A DNA stretch of 45,683 bases from Psychromonas algicola (GCF_004378355.1 NZ_SNUB01000029.1:1-45683); one strand, 5' to 3'; shown: positions 24,256-33,447, numbered from the stretch's first letter. A program made the numbers and translations. Notes: generated by a model from the sequence alone, not told the origin.

Positions 24256-26535
24256 TTATTTGTTTAACTCAGGCCATTTGATAGGTATTCCAGAGTGACT
24301 CGATTTTAATTTTACAATACCATTTCGAATCCCGGCTTGACCTAACAACCATAAATCGCCATCAAAGAAGGCTGGTTGAATCTTTTCAATCGCATATAGT
24401 TCTAACCAGCTACTTTCATTTGCTTTTTTACGCAACTGGCAAGCACCAAATAAAGCTAAACTCGTTAGATTAAGCATTCGTTCTGGAGAAATGGCTCTAG
24501 AAACATTATTTAAAAATGGAAATGCAACGACACCACTTGAGATTTCTCTGTTAAGACCATGAGTTTCAGCAAAGGTTTGAAAAAATTCTGCAATATGTTG
24601 AGCAAACTGCTGGGCATCGCCATGATGCTCTTGTTCTGAAATAAAGAGTAACTGATTGTCTCGTACTTGGGTAACGTGTGTATTAGGCGAGAAAAACTGA
24701 ATTAATGTTTCGCCTAATGTTTTTTCTAATTTTTCAGCTCTAAATAGGCCTTTAGATTCATTTAAGTCATCTAAAAAAGGAATGTGCACCAAGGCATAAA
24801 ATAAAGGGTGTCCTTGATATTCTAAGTCGTTATTTTTTATTTGAGCTTGGTGTAAAGATAAAAAAGAACGAGGATGAAACTGCATCTTTTTCCGCGTGAT
24901 TCTTTCTCGTTTAATCAGTCGTTTATAACGGAATAAAATAAAGAAAATCGCTAGTAAAGCAAATAAGAAAAAAGTAATTGCCCAGTAAGCGACATCTTGG
25001 AATAAATTGTTTTTAAGTAACAACTGATTGTTGGCTGTTTCTAGTTGAATTTTTTGTTGAGTTTGTTCAATTAATTGGAATTGCTCATCAATTTTTAATT
25101 GTTGAAGGGTAAATATTTTTTCCTTAATTGTATTTTGTAATGAATGGAAGCTTTTGAAATAGAAATTCGCTTTTTGATGATCGCCAGATAATTCATAACC
25201 TAATGCTAACATTTCAAAAGCCGCGACTCTTAGTTCTGGGAATTTGTTTTTAGCGAGTATAAGCACTTCTTCTAATTGTAAAATTGCTAAACCAGTCTCT
25301 TTATTGCGAATATTCAATTGCGCTAATAAAAGAATGCTTTCCGTTTCTTGCTCTAATTTATTTAATCGTTGGAATTGTCTACGTGCATTTTGCAGATATT
25401 TTTGAGCAAAACGTGTGTTTTTTTCTAATTCATCAGGGAAAGAAGAGTAACTTCTGCCTAGTTCTAAGTAAATATTGGCAACCAATGTTCGATTCTTTTT
25501 TTCTACTAAATCAAGTGCATTAAACAAATAAATTAATGCTTGGTTATATTCTTTATTTTGACGCTTTAAAACGGCAAGTTTTAATAAACCATCTGCTTGT
25601 TGTACGTAGTTTTCGGAGTGTAATAATAAGTCAACGCGTTGAGTGGCAAAGTGAATCGCTTGTTTATAACGATGTTTCTGTTGGTACAATGCCGATAAGC
25701 TTCCTTTCACTAAACTACTTAACTTGGTTAAAGCGAGTCTATCTGCGATTGAGTTTGCAGCTTGGAAATAAGTGATCGCTAATTGATGCTGGTTTATTTG
25801 GTCGTAATAATGCGCGTAATAATAAGCTAACCATGCATTTAATTCTGGATCTTTTATTTCTTTAATATTTTCACGGGCTCTTGTTAACGCTGTATTCGCG
25901 AGTTGATATTGATTGCTTTCTAGCGCCAGTTTTACAATGCCTAAATTTAACGTATTAATTAAATTTTTTGAGTCAAAGTTTTTGCTTTTTTGAATGATAG
26001 AGAGCGAATTATTAAGCATGTTTATGAGCAATTCATTACTTAATTGTGGTCGCTCTGACTCAGGGATATTATTTGCAATTAACGTTAAAGTGCGAATTTC
26101 ATCGGAAGTGACACTAGGTGTTTTTAGTAACGGCATCAATAACGCTAAGCTATGCTCGTAATCTTCTAATTCGAAGTAACAGGTGGCCAATAATTGTGTT
26201 GATGCGTTATTGGGCGATGCTTTTCGTGACGTTGATGATTGCTGCTCTGTATCAAATGCATCCGCTAAGGTAACTGGGGGAGGTGTGCTATTGGTTGCTG
26301 CGGAAATTAATTTAACTTCTTCAATAAATGTAGTGGTTGTTTTAATGCACGATAAAGGTTGAAGCTGACGCATTTTGTAACTGTTTTTTAATTTAGCTGG
26401 TATCACTGCATCAATTAATTCAATCGCGGATACAGGTTGGCTGGTAGTCAGCAATAAACTACTTAAAAATAAACTACTTAAAAAAACGCTATTGGGCGTT
26501 AATTTATTGCTTAAAATTTTTGAAAAAAGAACCAT
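24256..26535 (-). CDS. TPR receptor with transmembrane helix and degenerate GGDEF domain
   Basis: The 759-residue protein has a signal peptide (about 1-37, ending PVSA) and a periplasmic part of tandem TPR-like repeats (about 115-470; for example YYDQINQHQLAITYFQAANS). A coiled segment (475-510), one transmembrane helix (513-537) and a C-terminal cytoplasmic domain of GGDEF shape (about 575-720) follow. The catalytic GG[DE]EF is replaced by DNQLL (626-630), so it cannot make cyclic di-GMP. It may instead bind GTP or an effector, or control the active cyclase encoded just downstream. The TPR-TM-GGDEF layout is common in Alteromonadales and Vibrionales. Confidence 0.8.
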   Translation of the reverse strand: MVLFSKILSNKLTPNSVFLSSLFLSSLLLTTSQPVSAIELIDAVIPAKLKNSYKMRQLQPLSCIKTTTTFIEEVKLISAATNSTPPPVTLADAFDTEQQSSTSRKASPNNASTQLLATCYFELEDYEHSLALLMPLLKTPSVTSDEIRTLTLIANNIPESERPQLSNELLINMLNNSLSIIQKSKNFDSKNLINTLNLGIVKLALESNQYQLANTALTRARENIKEIKDPELNAWLAYYYAHYYDQINQHQLAITYFQAANSIADRLALTKLSSLVKGSLSALYQQKHRYKQAIHFATQRVDLLLHSENYVQQADGLLKLAVLKRQNKEYNQALIYLFNALDLVEKKNRTLVANIYLELGRSYSSFPDELEKNTRFAQKYLQNARRQFQRLNKLEQETESILLLAQLNIRNKETGLAILQLEEVLILAKNKFPELRVAAFEMLALGYELSGDHQKANFYFKSFHSLQNTIKEKIFTLQQLKIDEQFQLIEQTQQKIQLETANNQLLLKNNLFQDVAYWAITFFLFALLAIFFILFRYKRLIKRERITRKKMQFHPRSFLSLHQAQIKNNDLEYQGHPLFYALVHIPFLDDLNESKGLFRAEKLEKTLGETLIQFFSPNTHVTQVRDNQLLFISEQEHHGDAQQFAQHIAEFFQTFAETHGLNREISSGVVAFPFLNNVSRAISPERMLNLTSLALFGACQLRKKANESSWLELYAIEKIQPAFFDGDLWLLGQAGIRNGIVKLKSSHSGIPIKWPELNK

Positions 26536-26588
26536 TAAAAATCCTTATTTTTAAATTTACTCGTTGATAGTATTTTATTAAACAATGA

Positions 26589-27446
26589 TTATTGTCGTAA
26601 TAAACGAGTATTAGAAATTGTTAATGATTTCTCTGTGCTGCGCATTGGGTTTATATCTAATCCTCCTCGGCGTGTATACCTTGCGTAAACGGTTAATGAT
26701 GTTAATGAGGCGTAAGTCATTAAATCACAAAAGATTCGTTCTACGCATTGTTCATGGAATTCATTATGCTGACGGAATGAAATTAAATATTTTAGTAACT
26801 TTTCATGATCTAAGCGTTTACCTGTGTAACTGATTTCTATACTTGCCCAATCCGGTTGACTTGTAATCAAACAATTTGATTTTAATAAATGTGAATAGAC
26901 AGTTTCAGTAACCGTCTCTGTCGCACTTACTCCTTCTAATATTGAAGGTGATAAATGGTATTCAGAAACTTCAATATCTAATTCGTCTAAATTGATACCA
27001 TTAAATGAGCCTAATTGATCATTTATATTATCTAATGTTGCATTTAAACTCACTTCAACGGGCTTCTTCGCACAGGCGGAAAGATCCGCTATTAATGTAC
27101 TTTGTACCGCCTCAACACTTTCAAAGTGACTTTGATTAAAACTATTTAGATATAATTTGAATGATTTAGATTCTATTAAAAACTCACTATCAAAAGGTAC
27201 CTTAACAACGCCTGTTGCTACCATAGGTTTGCCTTTTTTGTTTAACCAAGAAAGCTCATAAATATTCCATAGGTCGACACCGTAGAAAGGTAAATTGCTG
27301 GCTTCTAGATCTAATTCATTTCTATTTAAACTACGCGGGACACTTTGCAATAATGAGTTGTCATAGTGACATTTGTACTCGGTGACTTGACCAAGGGATA
27401 ATCCTTTTAAGGCGTCATCTTGGTTATATAAAGTAGAATTAGGCAT
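26589..27446 (-). CDS. queF: NADPH-dependent 7-cyano-7-deazaguanine reductase QueF
   Basis: This enzyme reduces preQ0 to preQ1 in queuosine synthesis. It is the long (bimodular, E. coli-type) form, about 285 residues. Numbered from the upstream ATG, catalytic Cys196 (LKSNCLITS) and Asp203 (SQPDWA) have the expected spacing of seven. NADPH-binding ESKSFKLYLNSF (96-107) is intact. GAGAAATTTC before the second ATG favours the start at 27446; an upstream ATG at 27458 adds four residues. It is divergent from syd across 104 bases. Confidence 0.95.
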   Translation of the reverse strand: MPNSTLYNQDDALKGLSLGQVTEYKCHYDNSLLQSVPRSLNRNELDLEASNLPFYGVDLWNIYELSWLNKKGKPMVATGVVKVPFDSEFLIESKSFKLYLNSFNQSHFESVEAVQSTLIADLSACAKKPVEVSLNATLDNINDQLGSFNGINLDELDIEVSEYHLSPSILEGVSATETVTETVYSHLLKSNCLITSQPDWASIEISYTGKRLDHEKLLKYLISFRQHNEFHEQCVERIFCDLMTYASLTSLTVYARYTRRGGLDINPMRSTEKSLTISNTRLLRQ

Positions 27447-27506
27447 GAAATTTCTCATTTAAAAGGGAATATTCGCTAGAAAAACAAGACAAGGCTTTGC
27501 GAATCA

Positions 27507-27526
27507 TTACAATGTACACATTGTAA
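27507..27526. promoter_or_regulatory. 20-base inverted repeat between queF and syd
   Basis: TTACAATG-TACA-CATTGTAA is a perfect 8-4-8 palindrome in the middle of the divergent queF/syd promoter region, 25 bases before the syd ATG. It has the form of an operator for a dimeric regulator. I cannot match it to a known consensus. Confidence 0.45.
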
Positions 27527-27550
27527 CTAAAAAGAAGAATTTTTTCGAGT

Positions 27551-28108
27551 ATGAATAAAGAGATCCAAACACAACTATTTGCATTATATCAACGACATCA
27601 ACAATTATGTGAGTCTACAACTCAAAGTTTACCTCTTGTTGATTTTGATCCTGAATGGATTTCTCCTTGCCAAGTAGGGGGTGTTGTTGATGATAAAATT
27701 CAATGGCAAGCAGCTAAGCGAGATGAAAAAGTAGATTTTAGTAATATAGAAGCGGCATTAGAAGTCACTTTACATCCATCCATTGAAGCACTTTTTTGTA
27801 CTGCTTACAGTGAGCATATTGCCTGTGAATTTGAAGGTCATCCTATTGAACTTATCCAAGTGTGGAATGAACAAGACTTTCAAATGTTACAAGAAAATAT
27901 GATTGCACATTTTATGATGCAAAAACGCCTTAAAAAACCAGCTTCCATGTTCATTGCGAGTTGCAGTGATGAAATGCAGGTGATTTCTATTTTGAATGAA
28001 ACAGGGCAAGTACAACTTGAAACCTTAGGTAAAAAACAAGAAGCAGTCTTAGCCGAGTCATTGGCTGAATTTTTGCAAAAGTTAACACCAATAGTTATGC
28101 CAAATTAA
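27551..28108 (+). CDS. syd: SecY-interacting protein Syd
   Basis: The 185-residue cytoplasmic protein interacts with SecY and is thought to check the integrity of the translocon. It is acidic and has the family's typical VDFDPEWISPCQVG, CTAYSEHIACEFEGHPIELIQVWNEQDF and the C-terminal LAESLAEFLQKL. Length matches E. coli Syd (181). It is divergent from queF, an arrangement conserved in many gammaproteobacteria. Confidence 0.94.
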   Translation: MNKEIQTQLFALYQRHQQLCESTTQSLPLVDFDPEWISPCQVGGVVDDKIQWQAAKRDEKVDFSNIEAALEVTLHPSIEALFCTAYSEHIACEFEGHPIELIQVWNEQDFQMLQENMIAHFMMQKRLKKPASMFIASCSDEMQVISILNETGQVQLETLGKKQEAVLAESLAEFLQKLTPIVMPN

Positions 28109-28169
28109 AGTGTCATTAACTGTTAATTAACGTTTTTTCATTCTAATTTTTAATTGAAATCAGGTTGTC

Positions 28170-29060
28170 ATGTTTTATAAATTCTTTCTTTCTATTCCAA
28201 TTAGCTTACGCTTTATGGTGTTGTCGGCTTTTTCTTTTGCTTTGATGACGGCTTGCGTGAAGTTAGTCAGTACTCACAACATCCCTGTGCTTGAGATTGT
28301 TGCCGCGCGTGGTTTGGTTTCGTTAATTATTAGTTATTTGGATATTAAACGTAAAAAGATACCTGTTTGGGGAAGTAATAAAATATTATTGATTGCTCGC
28401 GGAACCGTAGGTACTTTCGCTCTAATGTGTGTTTACTATGCAGTCACAACTTTGCCTTTGGCTGAAGCGACTTTACTTCAATACATGTATCCCGTATTTA
28501 CTGCGCTTCTTGCTTTCTTGTTTTTAAAAGAAAAGGTGCAACGCTCAACGTTAATTTGTATTGGTTTGTGTTTACTAGGCTTATTGGCCATGGTGAAACC
28601 TAATTTATCTTTTGATGGCGAAGTTGTTTTACCTTGGTTAAGTGTCTTTGTCGCGCTTATTGGTGCGCTAGGAAGTGGTACCGCTTATGTGATTGTTAAA
28701 AAGTTAAGTAAGCTGGAAGATAGTTCTGTGATTATCTTTTATTTTCCATTAATTGCTTTACCGTTATCACTTCTTTTATTGGGTGATAATTTTGTTATGC
28801 CTGATGCCGAAGCATTAGTTTTACTTTTATTTGTAGGCTTGTTTACTCAAGTTGGTCAAGTGGGATTAACCAAAGCAATGCAAACGGAAGTGGCAGCTAA
28901 AGTGAGTGCTTTTTCTTATGTCCAAGTTATTTTCTCTGCCATATTAGGCGTACTATTTTTTAATGAAATCCCTTCTGTTTGGACCTTTATTGGTGGCTCT
29001 TTAATTATATTAGGCGCCTTAATTAATGTGTTTGGCAGCAATAGCAACCATAAAAAATAA
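28170..29060 (+). CDS. EamA/DMT-family transporter
   Basis: The 296-residue protein with ten hydrophobic segments is of the drug/metabolite transporter superfamily, made of two EamA repeats. The first carries VARGLVSLII and LPLAEATLLQYMYPVFTALLAF; the second runs from ALIGALGSGTAYVIVKKLS to VIFSAILGVLFFNEIPSVWTFIGG. Close relatives export amino acids or small metabolites (RhaT/YdcZ-like set), but the substrate is unknown. Probably separately transcribed from syd (61 bases). Confidence 0.9.
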   Translation: MFYKFFLSIPISLRFMVLSAFSFALMTACVKLVSTHNIPVLEIVAARGLVSLIISYLDIKRKKIPVWGSNKILLIARGTVGTFALMCVYYAVTTLPLAEATLLQYMYPVFTALLAFLFLKEKVQRSTLICIGLCLLGLLAMVKPNLSFDGEVVLPWLSVFVALIGALGSGTAYVIVKKLSKLEDSSVIIFYFPLIALPLSLLLLGDNFVMPDAEALVLLLFVGLFTQVGQVGLTKAMQTEVAAKVSAFSYVQVIFSAILGVLFFNEIPSVWTFIGGSLIILGALINVFGSNSNHKK

Positions 29061-29283
29061 CCAGTGATGCAGATAGGGCTATTTGATTTGTCTTATCTGC
29101 CTTTAATTGCATCGCCATGAAAATCTATTTCACACATCCTGAGTTGAATAAAAAAGAAACAATGCTTATCTATTTATTTTTGTATAGTATTAGGCAAGTT
29201 CATTGTTTCTGCATTACGCAGTTTCTTAAACTCAGTATCATTTAATTTGCTCAAACAACCTATTAGAAAACTTAATTATATAA

Positions 29284-30132
29284 ATGAAAATACCTAAAAG
29301 AATCCAACCTTTAGTTGATGATGGCATCGTCGACAAAGTGCTACGTCAGTTAATGAGTGGCAAAGAAGCGACTGTTTATGTTGTACAATGTGGCGATGAA
29401 GTTCGTTGTGCAAAAGTATATAAAGAGGCCAGTAAACGTAGTTTTAAAAATGCGGTTTTATATAACGAAGGTCGTAAAGTCCGTAACGGACGAAGTGCGC
29501 GTGCGATGCAAAAAGGGTCAAAGTTTGGTCGCGAACAACAGGAAGAGATTTGGCAAAATACTGAGGTTGATACACTGTATAAGTTTGCCGATGCAGGTAT
29601 TCGCGTCCCTACACCTTACGGTTGTTTTGGTGGTGTATTAGTGATGGAATTGATCACTGATGCGGAAGGATTCGCCGCACCTCGTTTAAATGACGTGACG
29701 ATGGATGAAGATAAAGCATTAACTGACCATGCTAAAATGATGGATTATGTGGTGCGCATGTTAAGTGTCGGTGTGATCCATGGTGATTTATCTGAGTTTA
29801 ATGTGTTGGTTGATGAACATGGTCCTGTGATCATCGATTTACCGCAAGCAGTTGATGCTGCAGGAAATAATAATGCCAAAGACATGTTATTAAGAGATGT
29901 TAATAATATGAGGCAGTATTACGCTCAGTTTGCTCCTAGTTTAGCGAATACACGTTACGGCGATGAAATCTGGTCTATTTTTGAAGCAGGTGAATTAACA
30001 GCTAAAACTGTCTTAACAGGTAAGTTTGTGGATTCTGAAGTGAGTGCCGATGTGGATATGGTACTACATGAAATTAATGCTGCCCGTGAAGAAGAATTAG
30101 ACCGTTTAGATAGAATGGCTGATCCTGAATAA
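29284..30132 (+). CDS. Bacterial RIO-type serine protein kinase
   Basis: A 282-residue RIO-family protein kinase. The nucleotide loop SGKEATVYVV includes K27; Lys44 (CAKVYK) would bind phosphates. The catalytic loop is HGDLSEFNVLV with D168, and the metal-binding DFG equivalent is IIDLPQ (D185). Archaeal and eukaryotic RIO1 work in ribosome maturation; the bacterial role is poorly known, though autophosphorylating members are described. The protein is highly basic in the first 90 residues (RSARAMQKGSKFGREQQ), suggesting RNA or ribosome contact. Confidence 0.92.
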   Translation: MKIPKRIQPLVDDGIVDKVLRQLMSGKEATVYVVQCGDEVRCAKVYKEASKRSFKNAVLYNEGRKVRNGRSARAMQKGSKFGREQQEEIWQNTEVDTLYKFADAGIRVPTPYGCFGGVLVMELITDAEGFAAPRLNDVTMDEDKALTDHAKMMDYVVRMLSVGVIHGDLSEFNVLVDEHGPVIIDLPQAVDAAGNNNAKDMLLRDVNNMRQYYAQFAPSLANTRYGDEIWSIFEAGELTAKTVLTGKFVDSEVSADVDMVLHEINAAREEELDRLDRMADPE

Positions 30133-30171
30133 TTTTTTAAACGTATACCAACCTTATTCATCTCCGATTAA

Positions 30172-30219
30172 TACTCGTGACTATCTAAGCATCAATGTCA
30201 GTTGATGCTTAAACGAGTA
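30172..30219 (+). repeat. Two-tier hairpin between RIO kinase and TerB genes
   Basis: An inner 10-bp perfect stem TAAGCATCAA (30186-30195)/TTGATGCTTA (30202-30211) with loop TGTCAG is nested within an outer 7-bp stem TACTCGT/ACGAGTA (30172-30178, 30213-30219). The internal loop is asymmetric (7 and 1 bases). No T-run follows, so it is not a standard terminator. Confidence 0.6.
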
Positions 30220-30302
30220 GATTAAACATTATCTATTAGGGTGAACTAAACGTATTAGATTGCGGTCTTTAAGAAACACTCTTTTTATTTCATAGGTTTT
30301 AT

Positions 30303-30743
30303 ATGATCACTAAAATTAAACAATTATTAAATTCCTTTATTGTTGAAGAAAGTCCTGAATATGACAATACTTTAGCGATTGTTTGTTTATTGTGTGAAGT
30401 TTGTATTGCTGATGAAAATCACGCAGCGGAAGAGGAGCTTGCAATAATACACACGCTTCAGAAGTTAGTGCATATAGATCAAGCAAAAGCTGCTGAGCTA
30501 TTGAAAGCCGCTATGCAAGAAGTCAAAACAAGTAACTCTGTGTTTGACTTTACCTCGAAATTAACAGATTTAGACTATGAAATGCGCATTGCTTTAATCA
30601 AGGCAATGTGGGAAGTGGCTTATGCTGATGGTGAATTAGATTTAATGGAAGAAGCGCTAATTCGTAAAGTAGCTGCTTTAATTTATGTTAATCACAGCGA
30701 CTTTATACGCACCAAATTAGCTGTTATCCCTGAGAACGTTTAA
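30303..30743 (+). CDS. TerB-domain protein
   Basis: A 146-residue all-helical protein with the TerB fold: CLLCEVCIADENHAAEEELA and the pseudo-repeat LIKAMWEVAYADGELDLMEE carry the acidic 'D..H...E' and 'D.E...E' metal-binding patterns. TerB domains bind Ca or similar ions and occur in tellurite-resistance and general stress proteins. No other ter gene is near, so a tellurite role should not be assumed. It is 170 bases after the RIO kinase, with a hairpin between. Confidence 0.88.
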   Translation: MITKIKQLLNSFIVEESPEYDNTLAIVCLLCEVCIADENHAAEEELAIIHTLQKLVHIDQAKAAELLKAAMQEVKTSNSVFDFTSKLTDLDYEMRIALIKAMWEVAYADGELDLMEEALIRKVAALIYVNHSDFIRTKLAVIPENV

Positions 30744-30774
30744 GCGTCTATACAATATTAACGAGTATTTACTG

Positions 30775-31308
30775 CTAGAGTACTTTTTTAAACATTAGGT
30801 CTGTTTGTATATCGCCACCCATATCAAAATCATGCGCACCAAATTGTTCGAAGCCCATCTTTTTGTAAAAAGCGAGTGCGGGGAAGTTACTCTCCCAAAC
30901 GCCTAACCAAAGATATTTTTTATCTTGTTGGATCGCTCGATCAATGGAGAAATTCATCATTTGCTTGCCTAAACCTTGAGATAGAAAAGCCTTTAATATG
31001 TAAATTTTTTCAACTTCTAATGCTGTCGAGTCCATTACATCTGTTTGCGCATCATCAATGTTTAATTTTAAAAAGCCAGCTGGCGTCATTTGTTGCTTAT
31101 CTGCTTTTGAATAGATGAAATAAAATTCAGAGTGAGGTTCTTGTAATTGAGCCGATAACTTTTCAATATTTAATGATTCTTGAAAGTACTTCTGCAATAG
31201 TGCTTCACTATTTGTATCTGAAAAAGTTTCATAGTAAGTTTCAATGGCTAAATTACGTAACGTCTCAACTTGCTCTAGACTGCATTTTTTAATATTACTG
31301 TTGGCCAT
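30775..31308 (-). CDS. GNAT family N-acetyltransferase
   Basis: The 177-residue acetyltransferase starts at MANSNIKKCSLEQ; a TTG 12 bases upstream is less likely because GGA is correctly spaced for the ATG. Domain marks are LEVEKIYILKAFLSQGLGKQMMNF (acetyl-CoA loop Q.LGK) and LWLGVWESNFPALAFYKKMGFEQFG. The pattern is that of spermidine/diamine acetyltransferase-like proteins (PaiA type), though substrate is not determined. The gene faces TerB with no visible terminator between. Confidence 0.88.
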   Translation of the reverse strand: MANSNIKKCSLEQVETLRNLAIETYYETFSDTNSEALLQKYFQESLNIEKLSAQLQEPHSEFYFIYSKADKQQMTPAGFLKLNIDDAQTDVMDSTALEVEKIYILKAFLSQGLGKQMMNFSIDRAIQQDKKYLWLGVWESNFPALAFYKKMGFEQFGAHDFDMGGDIQTDLMFKKVL

Positions 31309-31432
31309 ACTATTTTCCAATTTTATGCTGATTTTAATTATGAGATTATTGGATTGTATCTAATAAGTAATTGAACTGTATAGCATCAATTTACATTTTG
31401 TATTGTATAAATAAAAATAATTAAGGAACATT

Positions 31433-32062
31433 ATGACGCTTGTTTTTGATGGCCCAGAACAAGGCCCTTTGTTTATTTTTGCACATGGTGCTGGTGCACC
31501 ATTAACGTCGGATTTTATGCAAAAAGTCAGCAAAGGTTTGGCTGAAAAAGGGATCCGTGTTGCGCGCTTTAATTTTAATTATATGCAACAGCGTGTCGAT
31601 ACGGGAAGTCGCCGTCCACCTGAACGTGCACCGCATTTAATTAAGCAGTTTCTTGAATTGATTCAGTCGTTCGATCAACCTCTGGTGATTGGCGGGAAAT
31701 CCATGGGAGGGCGGATGGCAAGCTTAGTTGCCGCTGAATCCGATCCTGAAAGTATTAAAAATGTAAAAGGAGTCGCTTGCTTAGGCTATCCTTTCCATCC
31801 TCAAGGTAAACCTGAAAAGTTGCGAATTGAGCATCTGCCTCATATTGTTCAACCTTTAGCGATTATCCAAGGTTCTCGAGATAAACTCGGTGATTATGAT
31901 GATGTCGTGAGTTATTCATTACCTTCAACTATTAAGTGGTGTTGGTTAAAAGACGGTGACCATGACTTTAAGCCTAGAGTTAAAAGTGGTCTAACACATG
32001 AACAGCATATTCAATCCTGTATTGAGTATCTTGCTGTTTATATCAAAGAGTGTCTCGCTTAA
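31433..32062 (+). CDS. KANL3/Tex30-like alpha/beta hydrolase
   Basis: The 209-residue alpha/beta-hydrolase fold protein has a probable catalytic triad S90 (IGGKSMGGRMAS), D150 (GSRDKLG) and H177 (KDGDHDFKP). FIFAHGAGAPLTSDFM forms the oxyanion region. These motifs, including YPFHPQGKP, mark the KANL3/TEX30-type hydrolase group, whose substrates are unknown. TTAAGGAACATT precedes the ATG. It seems to be a single gene. Confidence 0.88.
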   Translation: MTLVFDGPEQGPLFIFAHGAGAPLTSDFMQKVSKGLAEKGIRVARFNFNYMQQRVDTGSRRPPERAPHLIKQFLELIQSFDQPLVIGGKSMGGRMASLVAAESDPESIKNVKGVACLGYPFHPQGKPEKLRIEHLPHIVQPLAIIQGSRDKLGDYDDVVSYSLPSTIKWCWLKDGDHDFKPRVKSGLTHEQHIQSCIEYLAVYIKECLA

Positions 32063-32291
32063 TTTTTATTAAAACTACCTACAATTAATCTACTTTTTTG
32101 TTTGTTATAAGTATTTCAGTGTAATTTTTAAGTTAATTCGTTTATTTTCATTGAATAACGCTTAATTTGTAAAAGAAGTGTGGATGTATTGTCGATTATT
32201 TTTTAAAATCACAGTTCGGCCGACAGATACATAATAACGCATAGGCTTTCATTATTTTTCGCAAAGCATTTAGATACAAGAAGGGATTTAC

Positions 32292-33359
32292 ATGTCAATT
32301 GATATCAAACCGTTAGCGGTTTCAGAGCGCAACGCGTGTCCAGAAGAATTTAGTTTTGGTGAAGTATTTGCAGACCATATGTTTACACAGTCATATGATG
32401 TAGATTCAAAATGGACAAATGCGGAAATCAAGCCTTATCAATCATTGCAACTAGATCCGTCTGCATCGGTTTTACATTATGGCCAAGAAATTTTCGAAGG
32501 TCTAAAAGCCTACCGTAATGAAAAAGGCGAAATTAATTTATTCCGTCCTCGTGAAAACTTTAAACGTTTTAATCGTTCTGCTGCGCGTATGGTGATGCCT
32601 GAAGTTGATATTGAGTTTCATCTGAAAGCATTAATCGAATTATTGAAAATTGATAATAAATGGGTCCCTGAAAAAAATGGAACCTCTTTATATATTCGTC
32701 CCACTATGATCGCAACCGGTGCAAAACTAGGTTTAGGTGCAAGTGATAAATATTTACACTTTATCATTACAGGTCCCGCAGGCGCTTACTTTAAAGATGG
32801 CTTTGCGCCTGTTTCCGTTTACGTTGCTGATAAATACCGCCGAGCAGTTGTTGGTGGTGTTGGTGAAGCTAAGACGGGCGGTAACTACGCGGCTAGTTTA
32901 TATATGTCTGAAGACGTGGCTGCAAAAGGTTACTCACAAGTACTTTGGTTAGACGCAATACACGGTAAATATATCGAAGAAGTAGGCGCAATGAATATTT
33001 GTTTCGTTTACGGTGACCATATTGTGACACCTAAATTGAGCGGTAGTATTTTACCGGGAATTACGCGTGACTCGATTCTACAATTGGCGCCAACATTAGG
33101 TTATACCATTGCAGAAGAGCAATTGGATATCGAAGTTATTTTAGCTGATATTAAAAGTGGAAAAATCACTGAAGCATTTGGTTGTGGAACTGCAGCAGTT
33201 ATTTCTCCTGTTGGTCAATTATGCTGGAAAGATGAAGATTATTTCATTAATGATAATAAAGCAGGCGAAGTTTCTCGTAATTTATACGATGAATTAACTG
33301 GGATTCAATATGGCTTACGTGAAGATAAGTTCGGTTGGATTGAAAAAGTTAACCTTTAA
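32292..33359 (+). CDS. ilvE: Branched-chain amino acid aminotransferase, type II
   Basis: The 355-residue PLP enzyme catalyses the last step of leucine, isoleucine and valine synthesis. It is of the eukaryote-like fold-type IV subgroup: PLP Lys194 lies in GEAKTGGNYAAS, with ALHYGQEIFEGLKAYR-type motif (61-75), YIRP (134-137) and a C-terminal EAFGCGTAAVISPVG. AAGGGATT precedes the ATG. E. coli IlvE is of a different, shorter type (309 aa). Monocistronic with a terminator; no leader peptide is visible in the 229 bases upstream. Confidence 0.94.
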   Translation: MSIDIKPLAVSERNACPEEFSFGEVFADHMFTQSYDVDSKWTNAEIKPYQSLQLDPSASVLHYGQEIFEGLKAYRNEKGEINLFRPRENFKRFNRSAARMVMPEVDIEFHLKALIELLKIDNKWVPEKNGTSLYIRPTMIATGAKLGLGASDKYLHFIITGPAGAYFKDGFAPVSVYVADKYRRAVVGGVGEAKTGGNYAASLYMSEDVAAKGYSQVLWLDAIHGKYIEEVGAMNICFVYGDHIVTPKLSGSILPGITRDSILQLAPTLGYTIAEEQLDIEVILADIKSGKITEAFGCGTAAVISPVGQLCWKDEDYFINDNKAGEVSRNLYDELTGIQYGLREDKFGWIEKVNL

Positions 33360-33380
33360 CTTTAAGGTTTATTCAGATGT

Positions 33381-33413
33381 AACAAAAGGCGCATTTAGCG
33401 CCTTTTTTGTTTT
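33381..33413 (+). terminator. Rho-independent terminator after ilvE
   Basis: ACAAAAGGCGC pairs with GCGCCTTTTTTGT around a short ATTTA loop, followed by TTTT. It can act in either direction, towards the converging LysR gene as well. Confidence 0.9.
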
Positions 33414-33447
33414 TAGCTTTTTAACTTTAAGTTTCTTAATTTTAACC

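Noticed and set aside
27447-27550. preQ1 riboswitch upstream of queF
   Set aside because: The leader has no preQ1 aptamer pattern (no C-rich pairing or AUAAAACUAR-type tail); only the palindrome is evident.
30303-30743. Tellurite resistance locus based on the TerB domain
   Set aside because: No terC, terD, terZ or related genes are nearby; lone TerB domains are common and not diagnostic of tellurite resistance.
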